Of a stretch of DNA of 64,000 nucleotides, positions 8,790 through 17,783 are shown in pieces. The stretch covers positions 1,116,001 to 1,180,000 of the forward strand of contig NZ_CP047654.1 of the NCBI RefSeq assembly GCF_030408915.1. The letters run 5' to 3'. Below the pieces are notes generated by a model, which was given only the letters and a program-made list of their open reading frames with translations, ran no database searches and had not been told where the DNA came from. Numbering within the stretch: position 1 is the first letter of the stretch; every line of letters begins with the position of its first letter. The translations under genes and the position numbers were made by a program. The DNA is from Corynebacterium guangdongense. Its GTDB lineage: Bacteria; Actinomycetota; Actinomycetes; Mycobacteriales; Mycobacteriaceae.

Positions 8790-9287
8790 ATGTCCGCCGC
8801 CCCGGGCACCGTCGACATCAACACCCAGGATGTGAAGCTCCACATCCCGCCGGGCCGCAAGCGAGCCCCGTTCTTTCGCTACGTCCGCTTCAACCTTCCC
8901 CGACTGACCAAGGCCGCCATCCTCGCGATCGCTTCCCTTCTGGGAGTATGTGCGGGATACGTGGCACTGGGCGACCACGAGATTTTCCCAGGCGGCGACC
9001 AGCTCCTCTGGGGCCTGGTCGCACTGGCCGCGCTCTTCGTTCTCATCGGCGCGGTCACCAAGTTCCGCATCTGGGATTTCGGGCTCCTGCCCGCATTTGC
9101 CGCCCTGCTGATCTGGGGGGTCGGCGTCTTCCAGAACGCCCCGTTCGTGTGGAACGGCGCCGGTCTCTATGAAGCCGCCGCATGGAACACGATGATGGTC
9201 TGCGCCATCGCCTATCTCGTCATCCACTGGGCCCTCAACTACGGCGTCCTCGTCGCCTACCCGGACGACCAGGGCTTCACGGACTAG
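8790..9287 (+). CDS. Four-helix membrane protein, first gene of the molybdenum-oxidoreductase operon
   Basis: 165 residues. A polar N-terminus (~30 residues, ending RKRAPFFRYVRF) is followed by four predicted membrane helices (about 35-56, 68-88, 92-112 and 130-155). ATG 8790 has an ideal AAGGAGGT (8779-8786). No known family is recognised. The gene lies 34 bp before the cytochrome-b/molybdopterin fusion, so it may be a membrane subunit or quinone-side partner of that enzyme; this is inference from co-transcription only. Confidence 0.75.
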   Translation: MSAAPGTVDINTQDVKLHIPPGRKRAPFFRYVRFNLPRLTKAAILAIASLLGVCAGYVALGDHEIFPGGDQLLWGLVALAALFVLIGAVTKFRIWDFGLLPAFAALLIWGVGVFQNAPFVWNGAGLYEAAAWNTMMVCAIAYLVIHWALNYGVLVAYPDDQGFTD

Positions 9288-9321
9288 CGGCCGGCCCCTT
9301 CCCCAGTCAGAAAGAACGAAC

Positions 9322-10824
9322 ATGGATTCCGCACTGCTCATGGAGTACCCCTGGTGGCTCCGCGTCGAGCACTTCGTCAACATCATCTTCATCTCGTTGT
9401 TCATCCGCTCAGGCATTGAAATCCTGGGCACCTACCCCAAGCTGCACCGCTCGATCCACACTCCGCTGGGCGGGGCCTGGGCACAGTTCACCGTCCAGGA
9501 GAAACGCAAGCGCAAGTACTTCCCGGTCTCCGGAGAGTACGACGACTACCACCCGGCCATCTCATTGCCCGGTCACGGTGACCTGGGCCAGGGCCGCTAC
9601 TGGCACTTCATCTCGGTGGTCCTGTGGGTCACCCTGATGTTCGGGTACTGGGTGCTGCTGCTGGTGACCGGACAGTGGCGCCGCTACTGGCCGGAGGATC
9701 TCTCCGTCTTCGGCCAGGCGTGGAACGACCTGGTCAGCTACATGGCCTTCGTCGTCCCGCCGGCCATGGAGGGCTACCCCTTCAACGCCATCCAGCAGCT
9801 CTCCTACGGATTTGTCGTCCTCATCCTCCCGCTGTGGATGATGGTCACCGGCGCCTTCCAGTCGCCGGCGATCAACAACCACTTCCCGCGCATCTCCAAG
9901 GCGATGGGCGGGCGCCAGGTCATTCGTACCCTGCACTTCTGGGGCCTCATGGCCTACTTGATCTTCGTGGTCATCCACGTCGCCATGGTGGTTCTCCACG
10001 GCTGGGGAGCGGAGACCGCGAAGATGGTCTTCGGCGATGAGGGCAACCCCGTCGTCGCGGGCATCATCTACATCGTCGGCCTGCTGTTCATCGTCTGGAT
10101 CAACGTCTGGGCCACCAAGACCTCGACCAACAACCCGAAACTGATCGAGCGCGTCCAGAACGCGCTCGTGCGTCCGTTGACCCGCACGCTGCGTAAGCTG
10201 CCGTCGCGGCAGTTCGACTCCAGGCAGGAGGTCACCCCGTGGGGTGAGCACCGTTCCTCCGGCATGCCGCCGTCGAGCGAGGAGTACGCCGCACTGGTCT
10301 GCAACGACTACGAGGAGGACTTCGTGTTGGAGATCGGCGGGTTCGTCGAACGCCCCATGCGCCTGACGCTGGCGGACCTGGCGGAGATCTCCCAGGGCCA
10401 CGCCCAGACCACGGTGCACCACTGCGTGCAGGGATTCAGCTCCGTCGGCCGCTGGAACGGCGTCAAGCTCTCCGACCTCATTGAGCTGGCCAAGCCGCTG
10501 GACGGCTGGTCCGACGTCAACGTCCTTTCCTTCCAGAACATGACGCGCGACGACGACCTCTACTCCGGCTCCTACTACTACGAGACGATGCCCAGGGAGG
10601 AAGCGCTGCAACCACAGACGCTCATCGCCATCGGTTACGACGGCCGCGAGCTGCCCATGAAGTCCGGTGCCCCGTGCCGCCTGAGGCTGGAAACCTCCAC
10701 CGGATTCCGCTCGGCCAAGTGGATCGAGCGCATTGAGATTACCAACCGTTTCGACATCATAGGCAACGGCATGGGCGGGTTCTTCGAGGACACCGACTCC
10801 TATGACCGCCTGCAGATGATCTAA
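9322..10824 (+). CDS. Membrane cytochrome b - molybdopterin oxidoreductase fusion
   Basis: 500 residues. The N-terminal half (about 1-280) has five predicted helices with His17, His95, His205 and His219 inside or at the ends of helices, matching a di-heme cytochrome b561-type domain. The C-terminal half (about 320-490) is a sulfite-oxidase-type molybdopterin domain: TTVHHCVQGFSSVGRWNGV contains the Moco-coordinating Cys (Cys368), followed by a KSGAPCRLR-type block and a SAKWIERIEI ending typical of the family. No Tat signal is present. Positive residues after helices 1, 3 and 5 place the Mo domain on the cytoplasmic side. Substrate unknown. Co-transcribed with genes 34 bp upstream and 19 bp downstream. 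Confidence 0.85.
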   Translation: MDSALLMEYPWWLRVEHFVNIIFISLFIRSGIEILGTYPKLHRSIHTPLGGAWAQFTVQEKRKRKYFPVSGEYDDYHPAISLPGHGDLGQGRYWHFISVVLWVTLMFGYWVLLLVTGQWRRYWPEDLSVFGQAWNDLVSYMAFVVPPAMEGYPFNAIQQLSYGFVVLILPLWMMVTGAFQSPAINNHFPRISKAMGGRQVIRTLHFWGLMAYLIFVVIHVAMVVLHGWGAETAKMVFGDEGNPVVAGIIYIVGLLFIVWINVWATKTSTNNPKLIERVQNALVRPLTRTLRKLPSRQFDSRQEVTPWGEHRSSGMPPSSEEYAALVCNDYEEDFVLEIGGFVERPMRLTLADLAEISQGHAQTTVHHCVQGFSSVGRWNGVKLSDLIELAKPLDGWSDVNVLSFQNMTRDDDLYSGSYYYETMPREEALQPQTLIAIGYDGRELPMKSGAPCRLRLETSTGFRSAKWIERIEITNRFDIIGNGMGGFFEDTDSYDRLQMI

Positions 10825-10843
10825 GGGAGGAAGAGACACCGCT

Positions 10844-11536
10844 ATGCGTTCCCTGTACCAAGACATCGAGCTGGATGAGGCCCAGGTTGGCATCGTCCGC
10901 GAATACCTGCGCACCGTCAACTTCCACTTCGCCGGGGGAACCCCGGAGGAATTCAAAATCAACCGCACCGCCCGCTACCTCGGCTACATGTTCCAGAAGG
11001 AAGATCTCGAGGCCTTCGGCGTCGGCCTGAAGTCGACGACTCCCGGACTCGAGGGCTACAACACCTTCGTCCGCATGTCGCGGGAGCAGCTGCTGGGACG
11101 GGACAACCCCAAGGTGCTCCCCGTCAACGAACCGGTGCTGGCGTCGTCGGCCATGACGATGCAGCGCTTCTGGGAGTCCCCGGCCGGTCCGGCCACCCAC
11201 GGCGTCGACGCCTACGCGACCGACGAGGGGCTGCCCGGCGGTGACGTGGACCTGGACATGCTTGAGGCCACCCTGCGTGACTGCCTCGACTTCCGCGGCG
11301 GCCGACCGGTCCACCTCGCCCAGGAGATCCTCGACCTCAAGGTCAACTGGGGCACGCTGCTGGCCGGGCGTTACCCGCGCCTCAAACACTTCGAGCGCCA
11401 AGGCAGGCTCTCTGCCTCCCAGGCCGCGCGACTGGTGGCCTTCGAGGAAGACGTCCGTGTCCACTCCGCGGTGCTGGAGTCGCTGGAGCTGCCGACGCTA
11501 GCCGCGCTCGACACTGCGCCGGTGGTCAACGGCTGA
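10844..11536 (+). CDS. Hypothetical protein, last gene of the molybdenum-oxidoreductase operon
   Basis: 230 residues, soluble and mostly helical, with no signal peptide, Cys cluster or recognisable motif. AAGGGAGG is placed well before the ATG, and the 19-bp gap to the fusion gene indicates co-transcription. The N-terminus (DEAQVGIVREYLRTVNFHFAGG) and the middle (RPVHLAQEILDLKVNWGTLLAGRYPRL) are the most structured parts. It could be a maturation chaperone for the Mo enzyme, by analogy with NarJ/TorD, but no sequence similarity to those chaperones is evident. Confidence 0.7.
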   Translation: MRSLYQDIELDEAQVGIVREYLRTVNFHFAGGTPEEFKINRTARYLGYMFQKEDLEAFGVGLKSTTPGLEGYNTFVRMSREQLLGRDNPKVLPVNEPVLASSAMTMQRFWESPAGPATHGVDAYATDEGLPGGDVDLDMLEATLRDCLDFRGGRPVHLAQEILDLKVNWGTLLAGRYPRLKHFERQGRLSASQAARLVAFEEDVRVHSAVLESLELPTLAALDTAPVVNG

Positions 11537-11560
11537 GGCGTTTCACGCGTCGACATGCAC

Positions 11561-11606
11561 AGGGCCCGCCTTTCCCGCAGCCAGGGGAGAGGCGGGTCCT
11601 TGTTTC
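11561..11606 (+). terminator. Terminator of the molybdenum-oxidoreductase operon
   Basis: A 16-bp stem (11561-11576 with 11585-11600) containing two G-U wobbles, 8-nt loop, followed by TTGTTT. It starts 25 bp after the last stop codon of the operon. Confidence 0.75.
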
Positions 11607-11780
11607 CGGCGGCCAGGGCCAGGGGAGCCGGTCCGGGGTCCGTGGGCGCCCAACTCTCGGGAATCCAGGCGGGCCAGCGTCAGCGCCTCCGAATCTTCAC
11701 GATAAGACGCGTTTCCAGTCACGTAGCGCGACCACCGGTTGTCCCGTATCGTGGACAAACAGTCTCACCCCCAAGTCCCC

Positions 11781-11796
11781 AAGACAGAGCTGTCTG
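11781..11796. promoter_or_regulatory. McbR-like operator at the hom promoter
   Basis: AAGAC-AGAGCT-GTCTG fits the corynebacterial McbR consensus TAGAC-N6-GTCTA at eight of ten arm positions. McbR is the TetR-type repressor of methionine/cysteine metabolism, and hom is a known member of its regulon in C. glutamicum. The site ends 3 bp before the TAGACT -10 box, so binding would block RNA polymerase. Confidence 0.65.
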
Positions 11797-11897
11797 GTTT
11801 AGACTGGCGGGGACGCAGGACCCGTCGCCGAGCCGACGGAACCTGCCTTTGACATGTACGCCGCTCGGACCACCGCAACAGAAACACCAGGAGAACC

Positions 11898-13235
11898 ATG
11901 ACCGCCACCGCGCAGACCTCGTTCAACCCGGGAAAGGGAGTCGGCCAGCCGGTCGGCGTCGCCGTTCTCGGCATGGGTACCGTCGGTACTGAGGTCATTC
12001 GACTCATGCAGGAGTACAGCGACGAATTCGCGGCCCGCATTGGCGGCCCCCTGGAGCTGAAGGGCGTGTCCGTCTCCGACCTGGAGAAGCCGCGCCCGGG
12101 CGTGGACCGCGAGCTGCTGACCGATGACGCCATGAGCCTCGTGCAGCGCGACGACGTCGACATCGTCGTCGAGGTCATCGGCGGCATCGACTTCCCGCGC
12201 CGCGTCGTCCTGGCCGCGCTGAAGGCCGGCAAATCCGTCGTCACCGCCAACAAGGCCCTCGTCGCCGCCCACGCCGACGAGCTGGCCGCCGCCGCCGACG
12301 AGGCGGGCGTCGACCTCTACTTCGAGGCCGCGGTCGCCGCCGCCATCCCGGTCGTCGGCATGCTCCGCCGTTCCCTGGCAGGTGACCAGATCCAGCGCAT
12401 CTCCGGCATCGTCAACGGCACCACCAACTTCATCCTCGACGCCATGGAGTCCACCGGCGCCACCTACGAGGACGCCCTGGCCGAGGCCACCCGCCTGGGT
12501 TACGCCGAGGCTGACCCGACCGCCGACGTCGAGGGCCACGACGCCGCCTCCAAGGCCGCCATCCTCGCGTCCCTGGGCTTCCACACGCGCGTGACCTTCG
12601 GTGACGTCTACTGCGAGGGCATCACCAAGATCACCGCCGCCGACATCGAGGCCGCCCGCAAGGCCGGCTACACCATCAAGCTGCTGGCCATCTGCGAGAA
12701 GATCGAGGTGGACGGCGAGACCAAGGTCAATGCCCGGGTCCACCCGACCCTCATCCCGTCCGAGCACCCGCTCGCCTCGGTGAAGGAGTCCTACAACGCC
12801 ATCTACGTCGACGCGGAGGCGGCGGGTTCCCTGATGTTCTACGGCAACGGCGCCGGCGGCGCCCCCACCGCTTCCGCGGTTCTCGGCGACCTCGTCGGCG
12901 CGGCCCGCAACAAGGTCCACGGCGGTCGCGCCCCGGGCGAGAACACCTACGCCAACCTGCCGATCGCCGATTTCGGCGAGGCCATCACCCGCTACCACAT
13001 TGACATGACCGTCGTGGACCGGGCGGGCGTGCTGGCCGAGCTGGCCCAGAAGTTCGCCGACGCCGGCATCTCCCTGCGCACCCTGCGCCAGGAGGAGGGC
13101 GAGCGCCACAACTACGCCCGCCTCGTCGTCGTCACCCACTCCGCCCGTGAGGCCGACCTGCAGAAGATGGTCGAGGAGCTGGAGGCGCTCGACGACGTCC
13201 AGCGCATCGACAGCGTCATCCGCCTCGACAGCTAA
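11898..13235 (+). CDS. hom: Homoserine dehydrogenase
   Basis: 445 residues. It reduces aspartate semialdehyde to homoserine with NAD(P)H at the branch to threonine, methionine and isoleucine. The N-terminal Rossmann fold has [14 protein letters not shown]; the catalytic region has NGTTNFIL and [20 protein letters not shown]; the C-terminal ~90 residues form an ACT domain ([24 protein letters not shown]), which mediates threonine feedback inhibition in this family. ACCAGGAGAACC precedes the ATG. It is followed after 23 bp by thrB, the classic corynebacterial hom-thrB operon. Confidence 0.97.
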   Translation: MTATAQTSFNPGKGVGQPVGVAVLGMGTVGTEVIRLMQEYSDEFAARIGGPLELKGVSVSDLEKPRPGVDRELLTDDAMSLVQRDDVDIVVEVIGGIDFPRRVVLAALKAGKSVVTANKALVAAHADELAAAADEAGVDLYFEAAVAAAIPVVGMLRRSLAGDQIQRISGIVNGTTNFILDAMESTGATYEDALAEATRLGYAEADPTADVEGHDAASKAAILASLGFHTRVTFGDVYCEGITKITAADIEAARKAGYTIKLLAICEKIEVDGETKVNARVHPTLIPSEHPLASVKESYNAIYVDAEAAGSLMFYGNGAGGAPTASAVLGDLVGAARNKVHGGRAPGENTYANLPIADFGEAITRYHIDMTVVDRAGVLAELAQKFADAGISLRTLRQEEGERHNYARLVVVTHSAREADLQKMVEELEALDDVQRIDSVIRLDS

Positions 13236-13258
13236 CACGAGGGCAAGGACACCAGCAG

Positions 13259-14188
13259 ATGAGCATTGAACTGATCCCCGGCACCGTCGCCAAGGTGCGC
13301 GTGCCCGCCTCCTCGGCAAACCTCGGGCCGGGTTTCGACACCCTGGGCCTGGCCGTGGCCCTCTATGACACCGTCGAGGTCGAGGTCACCTCCTCCGGCC
13401 TGGAGGTCGTGGTCTTCGGCGAAGGCGAGGAGGACCTGCCGCGCGACTCCTCCCACCTGGTGGTCAAGGCCATCAACTCGGGCCTGCGTGCCGCCGACGT
13501 CACCGCCCCGGGCCTGCGCGTGACCTGCCACAACACCATCCCGCAGTCCCGCGGCCTGGGCTCCTCCGCCGCGGCCGCCGTCGCCGGCGTCGCCGCCGCG
13601 AACGCGCTGGCCGGTGACGTGCTCTCCACCGAGGAGATCGTCCAGCTGTCCTCGGCCTTCGAAGGCCACCCCGACAACGCCGCCGCCAGCGTCCTCGGCG
13701 ACGCCGTCGTGTCCTGGACCGAGATTCCGGTCGACGGCAAGTCCCAGCCGACCTACCGGGCCGTCGGCCTCAAGGTCCACGAGGACATCCGCGCCACCGC
13801 CCTGGTGCCGAAGTTCCACGCCTCCACCCAGGCCGTGCGCAAGGTCCTGCCGGAGCAGGTCACGCACATGGACGCGCGCTTCAACGTCTCGCGCGCGGCC
13901 GTCATGGTCGTCGCGCTGCAGAACCACCCGGAGCTGCTGCGCGAGGGCACCCGTGACCGCCTGCACCAGCCCTACCGCGCCGACGTCCTGCCGGTGACCG
14001 CGGAGTGGGTCAACAAGCTGCGGAACCGCGGTTACGCGGCCTACCTCTCCGGCGCCGGCCCGACCGTGATGATCCTGTCGACCGAGAAGGTCGACGCGAA
14101 GATTCTCGACGAGGCCCGGGCGGACGGCCTCGGCGTCTACGAGCTCGAGATCGCCGGGCCCCTCAAGGTCACGACCGAACAGGTCTAG
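13259..14188 (+). CDS. thrB: Homoserine kinase
   Basis: 309 residues, GHMP kinase superfamily, phosphorylating homoserine for threonine synthase. Motif 1 [21 protein letters not shown]-binding motif 2 [12 protein letters not shown] and motif 3 [15 protein letters not shown] are intact. The second gene of the hom-thrB operon; no threonine synthase gene (thrC) lies nearby, as in C. glutamicum where thrC is elsewhere. Ends 14 bp before a bidirectional terminator. Confidence 0.97.
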   Translation: MSIELIPGTVAKVRVPASSANLGPGFDTLGLAVALYDTVEVEVTSSGLEVVVFGEGEEDLPRDSSHLVVKAINSGLRAADVTAPGLRVTCHNTIPQSRGLGSSAAAAVAGVAAANALAGDVLSTEEIVQLSSAFEGHPDNAAASVLGDAVVSWTEIPVDGKSQPTYRAVGLKVHEDIRATALVPKFHASTQAVRKVLPEQVTHMDARFNVSRAAVMVVALQNHPELLREGTRDRLHQPYRADVLPVTAEWVNKLRNRGYAAYLSGAGPTVMILSTEKVDAKILDEARADGLGVYELEIAGPLKVTTEQV

Positions 14189-14201
14189 CCCCGGACACGA
14201 C

Positions 14202-14236
14202 GAGAGGGCCTCCCGGGCGGGGGAGACCCTCTCTTC
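14202..14236. terminator. Bidirectional terminator between thrB and arnR
   Basis: Outer stem AGAGGG/CCCTCT with inner CTCCC/GGGAG and a T-rich end on the plus strand (CTCTCTTCTGCTTT). It lies between convergent thrB and the ArnR-type gene and can serve both. Confidence 0.7.
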
Positions 14237-14248
14237 TGCTTTCCTGGG

Positions 14249-14965
14249 CTAGCGGGCCGTCGCCTGACCGTCGTCCAGGTGGACGCCGCACTGGTGATGG
14301 GCGTCGAAAGGCGTGAGCTTGATGGTGCGCCGGCGACCGGCGGTCTCGGTGATGAAGCCCTCGTGCATCGCGCACACGAAGGGGGAGGGCAGCTCGCCGT
14401 CCTCGGTGATGAAGGGGCAGGAGTTCAGGCCGATGACCGTGTCGGTGTCATGGGCGTCGGCCTCCCGGATGACCGGGTCGAAGCCCATGGCGCGCAGCTT
14501 GGAGTTGAGCACCTCCAGGGACTGGTCGTTGTGCAGGTCGCTGTCGGGGTTCTCCGCCTCGCGCATCTCGGCGGCCCACTTGCGCCCGATCTCCCGCGCC
14601 ATTTCCAGGGAGGCGGGGCTGAGGGAGTCCTGATTCGAGACGATCTCGGTCAGCACCTCGATGAGCGAGACGTACTCGTTGGCGATCTCCCGGTTGTCCG
14701 GCACGCGGACGTGGAAGATGAGGGAGGGGCGGCCCCGGCCCTTGGCGGCGGCGGTCTCGACGCGCACGGCGCCCTTGGACTCGAGCTCGTCGAGGTGGCC
14801 TCGGGCGGTGTTGACGTGCATGTTGAGCGCGTTGGCGATGTCCACGGCGCGGGCGCCGCCGTCGAAGCCCTGCAGGACGTTGAGTACCTCCCGCTGCTTC
14901 GGGCTCAGGTTGAGGGACTCGGGAAATAGTTCCGTCGCCGGACGGGGCGGAGTGTGCTGTGGCAC
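14249..14965 (-). CDS. arnR: ArnR-type helix-turn-helix regulator of nitrate respiration
   Basis: 238 residues from GTG 14965, chosen because GAAGGAAGGA lies 8 nt upstream; ATG codons further up overlap that site. N-terminal winged helix: SPKQREVLNVLQGF, VDIANALNMHVNTARGHLDELESKGAV. The C-terminal domain has three conserved-looking cysteines, Cys183 (NSCPF), Cys198 (FVCAMHEG) and Cys226 (HHQCGV), the arrangement expected for an Fe-S sensor. In C. glutamicum ArnR, beside narKGHJI, represses nar and hmp and loses repression when NO attacks its Fe-S cluster; the same location here supports the name. It is the last gene of a modA-modBC-arnR cluster (29-bp gap). Confidence 0.82.
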   Translation of the reverse strand: MPQHTPPRPATELFPESLNLSPKQREVLNVLQGFDGGARAVDIANALNMHVNTARGHLDELESKGAVRVETAAAKGRGRPSLIFHVRVPDNREIANEYVSLIEVLTEIVSNQDSLSPASLEMAREIGRKWAAEMREAENPDSDLHNDQSLEVLNSKLRAMGFDPVIREADAHDTDTVIGLNSCPFITEDGELPSPFVCAMHEGFITETAGRRRTIKLTPFDAHHQCGVHLDDGQATAR

Positions 14966-14994
14966 AGCGTTGTCCTTCCTTCGTGTCATCGGTG

Positions 14995-16923
14995 TCATCC
15001 GCGCGGATGAACCACCACCGACAACGCCTTGGTTACGCACTCGACGGCAATCCCGGGCCCGAGCTCCAGATCCAGCGCCGAGGCCCGGGTGACCGGTACC
15101 GTGAGGCGGCCGCCGCCGGTCAGGTCGACCACGACCTGCGTCGCGACCGCGCTGGCCGCGGTGACCGTCACCACGGTTGCCGGCCAGACGTTGCGGGCCG
15201 ACTCGCGGATGCCCGCGTCGTGCCCCGGCAACCGCAGCGTGATCGCCTCGGGAGCGACCGTCACGATGGCCTGGTCCCCGACAGTCACGCTGCCGGGGTC
15301 CACACCCTCGCTCAGGACTCCCTGAATATCGAGACCGTGAGAGTTAACCCTCATATTATCTGATGATTTTTCCGAAACAAAGCCAGTCAGGCGATTGAGA
15401 CCCGCGATCTCGGCGAGGAAATCATTCGGCGGCACGTTCAGGAGCTCGTCGGTCGGGCCCGCGGCCACGACCCGGCCACCGTCCACGACCACCAGCCGGT
15501 CGGACAATCCGGCCACGTCCAGCGGGTCGTGAGTGACCAGGATGGTGGTGCGGTCGGCGGCGGTGGCGCGCAGCAGTCGGCGCCAGCGCGCCGCGGAGGC
15601 GACGTCCACGGCCGCCAGGGGTTCATCGAGGATGAGGACCCGCGGCCGCGTCGCCAGCGCACGCACCAGAGCGACCTGCGCGGCCTGCCCGCCGGAGAGC
15701 GCGGCGACGGTGACCTCGCCCAGGTCGGTGAGGCCGGCGGCGTCGAGAAGCTCGCGGGAGCGCCGCCGGTCACGGGTGACCATGTCCAGCGCGCCGAGGA
15801 CCGTGGTGAACCGCGGCAGTCCGGGGCGCTGGGTCAGCAGGACGACGCCCCGCTCGTGGGCCGGGACGAAGCGGTCGCCGCCGTCGACGCCGCGTTGGCC
15901 GATCCGGACCTCCGCGCCCCGCAGTCGCCCCGCGATCAGGCCCATCAGCGTGGACTTGCCGGATCCGTTCGGGCCCACGACGGCGCTGATCCGATCGGCC
16001 GGGAACACGGTCCCGTCGACGGTGACCTCCTCGCCGCCGGCCCCGGGCCGGGTCAGGTCGCGCAGCCGGTGGGTGTCGAGCGGCCCGATGGCGCGGGCGA
16101 GGGGTTCGGCGTCCCGCCGCAGCAACGCCGGCACTGAGGCCAGCGCGAGCACGCCGACCGCGAGGATGATGAGGATCGCCGACAGCGCGTAGGCGGTGTC
16201 GCGGTCGACCTCACGCTCCAGGTAGATCGCCAGGCTCATCGTGCGGGTGACCCCCGGCATGGAGCCGGCGAAGGTGATGGTGGTGCCGAACTCGCCCAGC
16301 GAGCGGGCGAAAGCCAGGCCCGTGCCGGTGGCGATGGCCGGGGCGATCGTCGGCAGGATGATGCGGCGCAGCACCTCCCGGGGACGCATACCGACGCCCG
16401 CGGCCGAGGCCGGGATCTCCCGGTCTATCTGGCGCAGCGCGGAATCCACGGTGACGATGACGAAGGGCAGCGAGACGAAGGTGTGGGCGACCACCACGCC
16501 GGGGAACTGGAAGGCGAACTGCAGCCCGAGCGCGTCCAGCAGGGGCTGGAGCACCCCGCGGTTGCCGACGGCCGCGCTCAGCGCGAGGCCGGAGACCACC
16601 GGGGGCATGGCCAAGGGAAGCAGGACCAGCAGCCGCGCGATCTGCCCGCCCCGGCGGAAGGACTGGATCCACACCGCGAGACTGACGCCGAGCACCAGGG
16701 CCAGGGCGGAGGAGAGGACCGCCGCGGTGAGAGTCAGCCGGAGCAGCTCCCGGGTGCCGGGCTCGAGGAGGATGCGGCCCAGCTGCGTCCAGGGAACCCG
16801 CAGCCCGAGCGCGAGGATCGGCGTCAGAAGGTAGGCGGCGGCGATCAGCGCCAGCACGGCGAAGAGCGTGGGGACCTGTGGCCGGGCCGGGCGCGGGGCG
16901 GAGGAGGCGGGGCGGGCGTTCAC
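14995..16923 (-). CDS. modBC: Molybdate ABC transporter, fused permease (ModB) and ATPase (ModC)
   Basis: 642 residues combining two subunits usually encoded separately. Residues ~15-270 are a ModB-type permease with about six helices and the EAA-like loop (ASAAGVGMRPREVLRRIILP). Residues ~290-510 are the ATPase: Walker A VVGPNGSGKST, signature LSGGQAAQVAL, Walker B VLILDEPLAAVD, then VTHDPLDVAGLS. The C-terminus (~570-640) is a TOBE/molybdate-binding domain. GTG 16923 is preceded by GGAGA. It imports molybdate (or tungstate) captured by ModA, encoded 20 bp upstream, supplying Moco for nitrate reductase and the other Mo enzymes of this window. Confidence 0.9.
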   Translation of the reverse strand: MNARPASSAPRPARPQVPTLFAVLALIAAAYLLTPILALGLRVPWTQLGRILLEPGTRELLRLTLTAAVLSSALALVLGVSLAVWIQSFRRGGQIARLLVLLPLAMPPVVSGLALSAAVGNRGVLQPLLDALGLQFAFQFPGVVVAHTFVSLPFVIVTVDSALRQIDREIPASAAGVGMRPREVLRRIILPTIAPAIATGTGLAFARSLGEFGTTITFAGSMPGVTRTMSLAIYLEREVDRDTAYALSAILIILAVGVLALASVPALLRRDAEPLARAIGPLDTHRLRDLTRPGAGGEEVTVDGTVFPADRISAVVGPNGSGKSTLMGLIAGRLRGAEVRIGQRGVDGGDRFVPAHERGVVLLTQRPGLPRFTTVLGALDMVTRDRRRSRELLDAAGLTDLGEVTVAALSGGQAAQVALVRALATRPRVLILDEPLAAVDVASAARWRRLLRATAADRTTILVTHDPLDVAGLSDRLVVVDGGRVVAAGPTDELLNVPPNDFLAEIAGLNRLTGFVSEKSSDNMRVNSHGLDIQGVLSEGVDPGSVTVGDQAIVTVAPEAITLRLPGHDAGIRESARNVWPATVVTVTAASAVATQVVVDLTGGGRLTVPVTRASALDLELGPGIAVECVTKALSVVVHPRG

Positions 16924-16943
16924 GGGGTGGTCAGTCTCCAGTC

Positions 16944-17729
16944 TCAGGCCGCCGGGATGAAGCCGGCGTCGGCGAGGGCCGCCGTGATCTCCTCGGAGAG
17001 GAGGAGATCGACGATGCGACGGGCTTCGGCCGGGTGCGGGGAGGCGGTGGCCACGGCGACGAACAGGGTGTTGGGGAAGTCGGCGGCCTGCGGGATCTCG
17101 ATGATCTCCACGTCCCCGCCGGCGGCCCGGGCGTCGCTGCGGTAGACCCAGCCCGCGTCGGCCTCACCGTTCTGCACCTTGCCCAGCACGTCGCCGACCG
17201 CCCCCTCGAGGGACACCGGGTGGACGCGCAGCCCGTTGGCGTCGATGAGCCGCTCGGAGACCTCGCCGCACGGCACCCGAGGATCACACAACACGAGATC
17301 CACGCCCTCGTCGGCGAAGTCGGCGACGGAGCCGACGTCGGCGGGGTTGCCGGCGGGAACGACCATCACCATCGAGTTGTGTGCCAGTTCCTGCGGCGAC
17401 CCGACGGTGCCGTCCGCGAGGGCGCGGTCCATCGACCGTCGGTCGGCGGTGATGAGAACGTCGGCCGGGGCGCCCTCGAGCAGCTGGGTGACCAACGTGC
17501 CCGAGCCGTCGTTGTTGATCTTGACGTCGAGCGGGGGATCGAGGCGCCGGGCGGCCGCCGCCAGCTCGTCGTTGATGACCCTGGTCGAGGAGGCCCCGAA
17601 GATCCGCACCTCCACCGTGCCCGTGGCCGAACTCGGGCCGGCGCTCGAGCAGGAGGCGAGGAGGAGGCCGGCGGCCGCCAGCATGAGGGCGGTGGCGTGG
17701 TGACGCAATCCACTCGGGGTCGTGGGCAT
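16944..17729 (-). CDS. modA: Molybdate-binding lipoprotein
   Basis: 261 residues. The signal peptide ends in a lipobox LLASC (Cys near residue 26), so the mature protein is a lipid-anchored substrate-binding protein outside the membrane. The ModA fold is shown by VRIFGASSTRVINDELA near the N-terminus and by VLITADRRSMDRA; the serine in GASST would contact molybdate. AGGAGAAACC precedes ATG 17729. It heads a modA-modBC-arnR unit, with its own TAGATA -10 box at 17767-17762 just past the nar terminator. Confidence 0.92.
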   Translation of the reverse strand: MPTTPSGLRHHATALMLAAAGLLLASCSSAGPSSATGTVEVRIFGASSTRVINDELAAAARRLDPPLDVKINNDGSGTLVTQLLEGAPADVLITADRRSMDRALADGTVGSPQELAHNSMVMVVPAGNPADVGSVADFADEGVDLVLCDPRVPCGEVSERLIDANGLRVHPVSLEGAVGDVLGKVQNGEADAGWVYRSDARAAGGDVEIIEIPQAADFPNTLFVAVATASPHPAEARRIVDLLLSEEITAALADAGFIPAA

Positions 17730-17783
17730 GGTTTCTCCTGGGGTCGGTCTCGTCTTCACGTTATCTACCCCGCGTTGAGTCGG

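Larger units (their letters stand above)
11537..11897. other. Intergenic region before hom
   Basis: 361 bp with no gene. It holds the terminator of the preceding operon, then the hom promoter: TAGACT (11800-11805) as -10, giving a leader of about 85 nt, with a McbR-like inverted repeat immediately upstream of it. Confidence 0.6.

Noticed and set aside
7052..11536. Integrated mobile element or genomic island with attachment sites
   Set aside because: No integrase, transposase or terminal direct repeat was seen. Gain by transfer is still possible but not shown by the sequence.
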